6,520 bases of DNA. Source: an uncultured Erysipelotrichaceae bacterium. Its GTDB lineage: Bacteria; Bacillota_I; Bacilli_A; RFN20; CAG-826. Below the pieces are notes generated by a model that was given only the letters and a program-made list of their open reading frames with translations, searched no databases and was not told the origin of the DNA. The translations under genes were made by a program, and so were the position numbers. The stretch is taken from positions 409 to 6,928 of the forward strand of contig CADAUN010000114.1 in assembly GCA_902791085.1 (NCBI GenBank), given 5' to 3'. Below, piece after piece: positions 1 to 5,135 of this stretch; position 1 is the first letter of the stretch, and each line of letters starts with the position of its first letter.

Positions 1-699
1 GAATACAATGCATTCATCACGGCTTTGGTTACGGCAGAAAAAGCGTTGGTTCATGATTTTGACACCCATTATTTTGAGGGATGTTTGCCGATTGAAGTGA
101 TGGCTTCTCGTGGACTAGAAACGTTGCGGCATGGTCCTTTAAAACCATTTGGATTATCGACAGAAGAACACCCGCATCCCTATGCCGTCGCTCAATTAAG
201 GCAAGATACAAAACTTGGAGATTACTATAATTTGGTCGGATTCCAAACCAATTTAACTTATCCAGAGCAACAACGGGTTTTCCGCATGATTCCTGGACTA
301 GAGCATGCTCGTTTTCTTCGTTATGGCTTAATGCATCGAAATAGTTATATTGATGCCCCTGTTGCGCTCCAAGAGAATTTAACCTTGCGCAACATGCCAA
401 ATCTCTATATTGCCGGTCAACTTTCTGGCGTAGAAGGTTATGTGGAAAGCGCAGCGATGGGGATTCTTGCTGCCATCGCCTGCTGGCGTGACCTTGAAAA
501 TAAACCTTTTATACCGATTCCGAAAGAAACGGTAGCGGGCGCTTTGGTCGATTATTTATTGCATGCAGATGGAACTTATTTTGCTCCGATGAATGCTTCA
601 TGGGCATTATTCCCTGCTTCCAAAAAAGAAAACCGTGACGCTACGATTCAATTGGCGTTAGATAAAATAAAGACCTATTGGAATCTCGTTCATGAATAA
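1..699 (+). CDS. trmFO: TrmFO, folate-dependent tRNA uracil-54 C5-methyltransferase (C-terminal part, 5' cut off)
   Basis: The frame is open to base 1, so 232 C-terminal residues are seen. The family is usually about 435 residues, so roughly 200 (the N-terminal FAD-binding part) lie outside the window. TrmFO makes the T-loop ribothymidine m5U54 in tRNA, using methylene-tetrahydrofolate and reduced FAD, in the cytoplasm. Visible signatures are FEGCLPIEVMASRG at residues 25-38, whose Cys28 matches the catalytic-region cysteine (about C226 in B. subtilis), GPLKPFGL at 45-52, and the FAD-contacting block YIAGQLSGVEGYVESAAMG at 136-154. The TTG at 25 could be mistaken for a start, but upstream codons EYNAFITA continue the family alignment. 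The 3' end overlaps xerC by 8 bases (ATGAATAA), suggesting translational coupling, as in the trmFO-xerC pair of Bacilli. Family assignment is very secure. Confidence 0.97.
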   Translation, partial: EYNAFITALVTAEKALVHDFDTHYFEGCLPIEVMASRGLETLRHGPLKPFGLSTEEHPHPYAVAQLRQDTKLGDYYNLVGFQTNLTYPEQQRVFRMIPGLEHARFLRYGLMHRNSYIDAPVALQENLTLRNMPNLYIAGQLSGVEGYVESAAMGILAAIACWRDLENKPFIPIPKETVAGALVDYLLHADGTYFAPMNASWALFPASKKENRDATIQLALDKIKTYWNLVHE

Positions 700-1609
700 G
701 CCAGAAAAAGAATATCTCGATCACTTAGAAGCCAAACGTTATTCCGTTCATACGTTAGATTCTTATCGACGAGATTTGGATTTCTTTTTTGCCTTCTTGG
801 CCAAAGAAAATCTGTTGTTCGACGAAGTTGACAAACAAATCGCAAAAGATTTTGAAAACGAAGAGCTTTTGCGTGGTGTTGGCCCACGTTCTTTGGAGCG
901 GAGAATGTCGGCTTTGCGGCAATTTTATGATTATTTGCTAGAACGAGAAGAAGTGCCATTTAACCCTTTTCGCATGGTGCGTGCGCCAAAGAAGCCGATT
1001 CGTTACCCCGAAACTTTAAGCGAAGGGCAAGTGTCTGCATTATTAAATGCCAATGCCAAACGAACCGATGAATTAGCCATCCGCGATCAAGCCATTCTTG
1101 AACTCATGTATGCTTCTGGCATGCGTGCATCGGAAGTCGTTTCTTTTAAAAAACGCGACGTGAATTATCGGCAACGAATGATTTCTATCATCGGTAAAGG
1201 AAATAAGCAACGTTTGGTTCCCTTTGGGCAAACTGCTTTGCTTGTGATGCAGGCTTATTTTGACAAACAAAGGCCTCTTTTGTTTTCTCGCCATCATTCC
1301 ACACGTCCTGGCGATGCTTTCTTTTTGAATGAACGTGGTGAGAATTTAACGGTTCGTGGATTAGAGTCCATCTTGCGCTCTGTCGAAGAAAAAACAGGGA
1401 TTTATCTTGGCCTTCATCCTCATATGCTGCGCCATTCTTTTGCCACTTCTTTGTTGGATCACGGCGCGGATTTGCGACTCATTCAAGAACTTCTTGGCCA
1501 CGCCAGCTTGAATACGACCCAGGTTTATACTCATGTATCGAAAAAAGCGATGCAACAGCAGTATCGCGATTATTTTCCCCGTCAGGAGAAAACACCGAAA
1601 GACCATTAG
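692..1609 (+). CDS. xerC: Tyrosine recombinase XerC (site-specific chromosome dimer resolution)
   Basis: This 305-residue protein has the usual Xer length. Residues 1-90 form the SAM-like core-binding domain and about 108-290 the catalytic domain. All catalytic residues are present: Arg145 (SGMRASE), Lys169 (GKGNKQR), His244 and Arg247 (HMLRHSFA), His270 (LLGHASL) and the nucleophile Tyr279 (TTQVYTHV). It is therefore predicted to be an active strand-exchange enzyme acting at dif with a partner Xer. XerC rather than XerD is chosen because the gene directly follows trmFO, as codV/xerC does in Bacillus and Staphylococcus; sequence alone separates the two poorly. The ATG lies inside the trmFO stop region and has only a weak upstream Shine-Dalgarno, so translation probably depends on coupling. 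It ends with TAG 17 bases before a terminator hairpin. Confidence 0.93.
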   Translation: MNKPEKEYLDHLEAKRYSVHTLDSYRRDLDFFFAFLAKENLLFDEVDKQIAKDFENEELLRGVGPRSLERRMSALRQFYDYLLEREEVPFNPFRMVRAPKKPIRYPETLSEGQVSALLNANAKRTDELAIRDQAILELMYASGMRASEVVSFKKRDVNYRQRMISIIGKGNKQRLVPFGQTALLVMQAYFDKQRPLLFSRHHSTRPGDAFFLNERGENLTVRGLESILRSVEEKTGIYLGLHPHMLRHSFATSLLDHGADLRLIQELLGHASLNTTQVYTHVSKKAMQQQYRDYFPRQEKTPKDH

Positions 1610-1625
1610 TTTGTTGGCATCCTCT

Positions 1626-1658
1626 CGCCTTTCACGTTCCGATTGTCAAGGCGTTTTT
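1626..1658 (+). terminator. Intrinsic terminator of trmFO-xerC
   Basis: CGCCTT (1626-1631) pairs perfectly with AAGGCG (1648-1653) across a 16-base loop, followed by TTTTT (1654-1658). It sits 17 bases after the xerC stop. The loop is longer than ideal, so efficiency may be moderate. The 3' arm and T tract overlap the rpsB promoter. Confidence 0.7.
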
Positions 1659-1671
1659 CCTCTTGTATAAT
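1643..1671 (+). promoter_or_regulatory. Sigma-A type promoter for rpsB-tsf
   Basis: TTGTCA (1643-1648) and TATAAT (1666-1671) are separated by exactly 17 bases. That is five of six consensus positions at -35 and six of six at -10. The predicted start of transcription is near 1678, giving an rpsB leader of about 120-134 bases. It is the strongest promoter match in the window, fitting a highly expressed ribosomal operon. Confidence 0.85.
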
Positions 1672-1677
1672 ACCCAA

Positions 1678-1811
1678 TGGCCCTTTTTTCGGGCTTATAC
1701 GCACCCTGTGGATTGAACGCCGTGTTCCTTGACGGGCGAAAAAGCTTAAAAAACGTCTTGGTGGTCAGTTCTTCGAAATGGGGGAGGCATAAACAAATGG
1801 AGGTCACAAAA
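1678..1811 (+). promoter_or_regulatory. 5' leader of rpsB mRNA with small potential hairpins
   Basis: The predicted transcript begins with a small hairpin, GCCC (1680-1683) with GGGC (1691-1694). A second stem is CGCCGT (1718-1723) with ACGGGCG (1732-1738), with one bulged G. The end of the leader carries two Shine-Dalgarno sequences. S2 is known in some bacteria to repress its own leader; whether this one does so is inference, and I recognise no named leader motif. Confidence 0.4.
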
Positions 1812-1814
1812 ATG
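1781..1814 (+). promoter_or_regulatory. Tandem ribosome binding sites with two in-frame rpsB starts
   Basis: GGGGAGG (1781-1787) stands 9 bases before an ATG at 1797. GGAGGT (1799-1804) stands 7 bases before an ATG at 1812. Both ATGs are in the rpsB frame, so the upstream start would add five residues (MEVTK). The second SD lies within the codons of the first start. I annotate 1812 because its SD spacing is nearer the optimum, but 1797 is a real alternative. Confidence 0.6.
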
Positions 1815-2867
1815 AGTGACGAAGAAAAGAAAGTCGAGAGCGAAGCGACTGTAGAAACAGAAGCTGTCTCTGACGACGCAGCTACAACCGAAGATACGAT
1901 GGCTGCAATCATCCACGATCCCAATGCGCCAATCATGACGATGCGCAAATTGTTGGATGCTGGTGTTCATTTCGGACATCAAACCCGCCGCTGGAACCCC
2001 AAGATGGGCAAATTCATCTATGGTGCTCGCAATGGCATTTACCTTATCGATATGGCGAAAACCGTCGAACAAGTGAATGTTTCTTATAAAAAACTCAAAG
2101 ATATTGTTGATCAAGGCGGCAAAGTTCTCTTTGTCGGCACCAAAGACAGCGCCAAGCAAATTGTTGTGGACGAAGCCACCCGTTCTGGCTCTTTCTATAT
2201 TGCTAACCGCTGGCTTGGCGGCACTTTAACCAATTTCCGCACCATTCTCGGCCGTACTAAAAAACTCAAGGAACTCGAAGATATGGAAGCAGCTGGAGAA
2301 TTTGATAAACTCCCCAAGAAAGAAGTTGCTCTCTTAAAGAAAGAACTCGAAAAACTTTCTCGCAACCTTGAAGGCATCAAAGAAATGCGTCGCCTTCCTC
2401 AAGCCGTCATTGTGGACGATCCAACCGTGGAACACAACGCCATCGAAGAAGCCCGCAAGCTTCATATTCCTACTTTTGCGATTTGCGACACTTCCGACGA
2501 TCCGGATATTGTCGATTTCCCTATTCCTTCCAACAACGATGCGCCTAGCGCCCTTAAACTTTTGATTGGTGTCTTGGCTGATGCCGTTGTCGAATCCAAA
2601 GGCGGCGTCACTGAATATGCTTATGTGAAAGACACAGTTGAAGAAGCGACAATGAAAGACGCTGTCCGCGCTGCGGATATTGCAAACGAACAACGCAAAG
2701 CCGCTATCCGCGCTCAACGTCAAGCTCGTGAAGAACGCTTCCGGAAGATGCAAGCGGAACGTCAAGCTCGCTTCGCTGCTCGCAATGCGGCTCAAAATGC
2801 TACTGCTCCGAAAGCCGAAGGAGAAGCTGCCGCTGCTCCAAAAGCAGACGAAAGCAAAGCTGCTTAA
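1812..2867 (+). CDS. rpsB: 30S ribosomal protein S2 with long N- and C-terminal extensions
   Basis: S2 joins the small subunit late and helps bind S1 and the mRNA entry region. At 351 residues this one is about 100 longer than the usual 235-260. Residues 1-42 are an acidic, Ser/Thr/Ala-rich extension. The S2 core starts at MRKLLDAGVHFGHQTRRWNP (44-63) and runs to about 262, with IYLIDMAKT (77-85), the helical hairpin around 150-190, GIKEMRRLPQAV (188-199) and the RKLHIPTFAICDTSDDPD block (215-232). Residues 280-325 are a basic Arg/Gln/Ala-rich probable helix, followed by an Ala/Lys/Glu/Pro low-complexity tail to 351. An open frame extends upstream to a possible start at 1677, but that would lie at or before the predicted transcript start. 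It is the first gene of rpsB-tsf. Identity is certain; the exact start is either 1812 or 1797. Confidence 0.96.
   Translation: MSDEEKKVESEATVETEAVSDDAATTEDTMAAIIHDPNAPIMTMRKLLDAGVHFGHQTRRWNPKMGKFIYGARNGIYLIDMAKTVEQVNVSYKKLKDIVDQGGKVLFVGTKDSAKQIVVDEATRSGSFYIANRWLGGTLTNFRTILGRTKKLKELEDMEAAGEFDKLPKKEVALLKKELEKLSRNLEGIKEMRRLPQAVIVDDPTVEHNAIEEARKLHIPTFAICDTSDDPDIVDFPIPSNNDAPSALKLLIGVLADAVVESKGGVTEYAYVKDTVEEATMKDAVRAADIANEQRKAAIRAQRQAREERFRKMQAERQARFAARNAAQNATAPKAEGEAAAAPKADESKAA
2716..2770 (+). repeat. 13-bp direct repeat in the rpsB C-terminal extension
   Basis: AACGTCAAGCTCG occurs at 2716-2728 and again at 2758-2770. The copies are 42 bases (14 codons) apart in the same frame and give two RQAR peptides in the basic helix. 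This suggests growth of the tail by internal duplication, although a biased composition could also produce it. Confidence 0.5.
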
Positions 2868-2891
2868 TCATTCATAAAAGGAGAGAACGAA

Positions 2892-3728
2892 ATGGCCGAT
2901 CAAAACACCATTGCCTTAATTAAAGCCCTCCGCGAACGTACCGGAGCAGGCATGATGGATTGCAAACATGCCCTCGAAGAAAACAATTTTGATCTCGAGA
3001 AATCCGTCGATTACCTTCGTGAAAAAGGCATTGCCAAGCAAGCGAAGCGGGCAAACCGCACAGCTGCTGAAGGACTTGCTTTAGTGAAAGTCTGTGACAA
3101 ATGCCACAAAGCTGGTCTCATCGAAGCGAATTGCGAAACTGATTTTGTTTCCGCTTCTGACAAATTCCATGAATATGCCGAAGGGCTCTTGGAATATGTG
3201 ATGAAGAACGAACCCGCTTCTTTGGAAGATGCCCGCCAAGCGACGTTGCAACTTCATGACGATGCCGCTCTTGCCTTAGGCGAAAAAATCGAATTCCGTC
3301 GTTATGTCATCCTTCATGCAGAAGAAGGACAAGGCATCGGGAGCTACATCCATCAACATGGCAAAATTGCCGTTGCGGTGATTTTAGCAAAAGAAGACGA
3401 AACCTTGGCACATCAAATTGCCATGCACATCGCTGCGAATGCGCCAGAATTTGTTTCTTTAAAGGATGTTCCCGCTGCTACCCGCGATCGCGAATTAGCT
3501 TTGGCGCAACGCGAAGTTGCCGATGACGAGAAACTTGCTTCCAAACCGCAAGCCGTCAAAGATCAAATTGCCGTTCGCAAAGCTGAAAAAGCCCTTTCTC
3601 AATATTGCTTATTAGATCAAAAGTTCTTGATCGATCCTTCCAAATCCATCGAACAAGTGCTCCAAGAAGCGGGGAACGAAGTTGTCCGTTTCGTCCGTTA
3701 TCAAGTGGGCGAAGGCTTAGCTGCATAG
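2892..3728 (+). CDS. tsf: Elongation factor Ts
   Basis: EF-Ts is the guanine nucleotide exchange factor that recycles EF-Tu-GDP in the cytoplasm. The 278 residues are near the family's 280-295. The N-terminal UBA-like domain is clear (LIKALRERTGAGMMDCKHAL at 9-28). The core carries NCETDFV (80-86), where Asp84 and Phe85 correspond to the residues that intrude on the EF-Tu nucleotide site. SYIHQHGKIAVAVIL (151-165) and MHIAANAPEFVS (178-189) follow, and it closes with the typical VRFVRYQVGEG (265-275). The ATG has a good Shine-Dalgarno (AAGGAG, 2878-2883, spacing 8) and starts 24 bases after the rpsB stop, so it is co-transcribed with rpsB. An unusual C68-x-x-C71-H72 cluster stands just before the TDF motif. 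It ends with TAG at the base of a terminator. Confidence 0.97.
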   Translation: MADQNTIALIKALRERTGAGMMDCKHALEENNFDLEKSVDYLREKGIAKQAKRANRTAAEGLALVKVCDKCHKAGLIEANCETDFVSASDKFHEYAEGLLEYVMKNEPASLEDARQATLQLHDDAALALGEKIEFRRYVILHAEEGQGIGSYIHQHGKIAVAVILAKEDETLAHQIAMHIAANAPEFVSLKDVPAATRDRELALAQREVADDEKLASKPQAVKDQIAVRKAEKALSQYCLLDQKFLIDPSKSIEQVLQEAGNEVVRFVRYQVGEGLAA

Positions 3729-3775
3729 CAAAAAGCGAAACCATTAGCGCGTCCTTGTGGCGCGCTTTTCGTTTT
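3728..3775 (+). terminator. Bulged intrinsic terminator of rpsB-tsf
   Basis: AGCGCG (3746-3751) pairs with CGCGCT (3761-3766) around a 9-base loop. The stem continues outward as CGAAA (3736-3740) with TTTCG (3767-3771), and GCAAAA (3728-3733) with TTTTGC (3772-3777). Bulges of 5 and 2 bases lie on the 5' arm. The T-rich 3' arm (TTTTCGTTTT) serves as the tract. It begins at the last base of the tsf stop. Confidence 0.75.
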
Positions 3776-3778
3776 GCA

Positions 3779-3816
3779 AAGACTTCTTTTGCAGATTTTT
3801 GTATAATAGTGACGCT
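3779..3816 (+). promoter_or_regulatory. Promoter of pyrH-frr, apparently leaderless
   Basis: A perfect TATAAT (3802-3807) is preceded by a weak -35 at the right distance (AAGACT, 3779-3784, 17-base spacer, three of six matches). The predicted transcript start is near 3814, only about 3 bases before the pyrH ATG at 3817. No Shine-Dalgarno is present in the 9 bases between the -10 box and the ATG. Confidence 0.65.
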
Positions 3817-4545
3817 ATGGAATCACAAACTATCTATCACCGCATCATCTTAAAAGTAAGCGGCGAAGCCCTCCAAAATGAAATGGACGGCTCCATTTAT
3901 GACGAAAAGAAGCTAAAAGATCTGGCTGAAGTGGTTAAATCTGCTCATGAAAAAGGCACACAGATTGGCATTGTTGTAGGCGCTGGCAACATTTGGCGAG
4001 GAAGAATGGCTGAAAAGGTCGGCATCGAACGTTCGACTGCCGATTACATGGGAATGCTTGGTACCATTATGAATGCTTTGGCATTGCAAAGCGTCTTAGA
4101 AAGCTTAGGGTTAGACACTCGTGTGCTTTCTGCCATCAATGTGCCAGAAGCGTGCGAACCCTATATTCGGCGAAAAGCAGTTTCACATTTAGACAAGGGC
4201 AGGGTCATTATTTTTGCTGGCGGCACTGGAAATCCTTATTTCACCACCGACACTTGCGCCACACTCCGTGCCTTAGAAATTAACGCTGATGCCATTATCA
4301 TGGGCAAAAATGGCGTGGAAGGCGTTTATGATTCCGATCCTCGGAAAAATAAAAATGCAAAACTATTACGGCATCTCACTTATCAAGAAGTGATGAACCG
4401 TAAATTAGCAGTCATGGATCTTACTGCGGTTGCCATGTTGGCGGATTCTTCCGTGAAGATTCATGTATTCAATATGTCGGACCCAAATGGTTTAACCGAC
4501 ATTTTGGATGGAAAAGCGATAGGATCCGTCATCGCGAAGGAGTAA
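3817..4545 (+). CDS. pyrH: Uridylate (UMP) kinase
   Basis: PyrH phosphorylates UMP to UDP with ATP in pyrimidine nucleotide synthesis; it is a cytoplasmic hexamer of the amino-acid kinase fold. From the ATG at 3817 the protein has 242 residues, the usual family length. Motifs in order are LKVSGEAL (12-19, phosphate binding), VVGAGNIWRGR (53-63), ERSTADYMGMLGTIMNALAL (71-90, UMP site with Asp76), FAGGTGNPYFTTDTCATLRA (133-152, the bacterial UMP kinase signature) and MGKNGVEGVYDSDP (162-175). The frame is open upstream to a GTG at 3757, but those 20 codons run through the terminator and promoter and do not resemble the family. It is followed after 4 bases by frr, whose Shine-Dalgarno lies in its last codons. 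Translation probably starts without a leader. Confidence 0.96.
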   Translation: MESQTIYHRIILKVSGEALQNEMDGSIYDEKKLKDLAEVVKSAHEKGTQIGIVVGAGNIWRGRMAEKVGIERSTADYMGMLGTIMNALALQSVLESLGLDTRVLSAINVPEACEPYIRRKAVSHLDKGRVIIFAGGTGNPYFTTDTCATLRALEINADAIIMGKNGVEGVYDSDPRKNKNAKLLRHLTYQEVMNRKLAVMDLTAVAMLADSSVKIHVFNMSDPNGLTDILDGKAIGSVIAKE

Positions 4546-4549
4546 ACCA

Positions 4550-5032
4550 ATGGAAGAAATTGTTAAAGATGCAAAACAACAACTCGACAAGACAGTCGAA
4601 GCGTACGAAGGGCGTCTCGCTAAATTAAGAAGTGGACGCGCTAACCCCCAGATGCTTTCTGGGATTAAATGCGATTATTATGGTGACAAGATGGAAATTA
4701 CCGCCTTGGCTAGCATTTCGATGCCAGAGCCGCGTCAGTTGCTCATTAAACCTTATTCGCGCGAGGATTTAAAAACCATCGCTGCTGCGAATGCCGCCGC
4801 CAATCTCGGGGTTAATCCTCAAGTGGAAGCCACCGAAGCCATCGCTGACGAGTCCAAAGTCGCCGTTCGTAACGTTCGTCGCGATTTCATGGATTTGTTA
4901 AAAGATGACGATTCGATGACTGACGATTTAAAAGACCGCATCGAAGAAGATTTGCAAAAGATTGTCACCGAAACCAACAAACGGATTGACGATATCTTGG
5001 CTCAAAAGCAAAAAGAAATCATGACGATTTAA
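4550..5032 (+). CDS. frr: Ribosome recycling factor with an internal deletion of about 21 residues
   Basis: RRF splits post-termination ribosomes together with EF-G. This protein has 160 residues against the usual 185. The first 90 align without gaps to E. coli and B. subtilis RRF: LRSGRANPQML (26-36), DYYGDKMEITALASISMPEP (42-61) and NLGVNP (85-90). The usual stretch containing the P-x-LTEERRK-type motif is then missing. The sequence goes from NPQVEATEAIADE directly to the conserved KVAVRNVRRD (103-112; Arg110 equals E. coli Arg132). A further 3-4 residues are lost before LLKDDD (116-121), and the end KEIMTI is normal. The lost part covers the last strand of domain II, the hinge to domain I and the start of the second long helix. 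The Shine-Dalgarno AAGGAG (4537-4542, spacing 7) lies inside pyrH, indicating coupling. Identity is sure; function and whether the deletion is genuine are open. Confidence 0.92.
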   Translation: MEEIVKDAKQQLDKTVEAYEGRLAKLRSGRANPQMLSGIKCDYYGDKMEITALASISMPEPRQLLIKPYSREDLKTIAAANAAANLGVNPQVEATEAIADESKVAVRNVRRDFMDLLKDDDSMTDDLKDRIEEDLQKIVTETNKRIDDILAQKQKEIMTI

Positions 5033-5051
5033 TCGTTTTGATGTGTCCTCC

Positions 5052-5086
5052 GGCGTTTGTTTCGCAAAGAAACAGACGCCTTTTTT
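5052..5086 (+). terminator. Strong intrinsic terminator of pyrH-frr
   Basis: A 12-bp stem pairs GGCGTTTGTTTC (5052-5063) with GAAACAGACGCC (5069-5080), with one G-U wobble. The loop is GCAAA (5 bases) and the tract is TTTTTT (5081-5086). It starts 19 bases after the frr stop. This is the best terminator in the window. Confidence 0.93.
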
Positions 5087-5105
5087 AAGTCATTGCCGTT
5101 TTCAT

Positions 5106-5133
5106 TTTTTAAGAAAACGATTATTCTTAAAAA
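5106..5133. repeat. Perfect 10-bp inverted repeat immediately before the DUF368 start
   Basis: TTTTTAAGAA (5106-5115) is the exact reverse complement of TTCTTAAAAA (5124-5133), with 8 bases between. It ends 2 bases before the ATG at 5136. It could be a protein operator or an mRNA hairpin occluding the start. A weak promoter can be drawn through it (TTTTCA 5099-5104, 17 bases, TATTCT 5122-5127), which would put the transcript start at about 5134. AT-rich composition makes some palindromes likely by chance, but ten of ten is notable. Confidence 0.6.
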
Positions 5134-5135
5134 CG

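Noticed and set aside
1680..1694. GCCC-T6-C-GGGC hairpin as a terminator or riboswitch
   Set aside because: The T run is in the loop and not after the stem, and the stem is only 4 bp; kept only as a possible leader hairpin.
1677..1811. Upstream extension of the rpsB frame starting at 1677
   Set aside because: It begins at about the predicted transcript start, has no SD, and its translation does not resemble S2; good SD/ATG pairs exist at 1797 and 1812.
1746..2795. Minus-strand open frames opposite rpsB (1746-2159, 2334-2795 and others)
   Set aside because: They lie opposite a conserved ribosomal protein gene, lack SDs and recognisable domains, and arise from codon bias of the sense strand.
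2680..2877. Plus-strand +1-frame open frames inside rpsB (2368-2565, 2680-2877)
   Set aside because: They are short, fully nested in the highly biased S2 coding sequence and without their own RBS; no sign of a programmed frameshift.
3757..3816. GTG start at 3757 for pyrH
   Set aside because: It lies inside the tsf terminator and promoter, has no SD, and the added residues are absent from UMP kinases.
5043..5135. GTG start at 5043 for the DUF368 gene
   Set aside because: The stretch is the frr terminator hairpin and AT-rich spacer; the protein family begins near the ATG at 5136.
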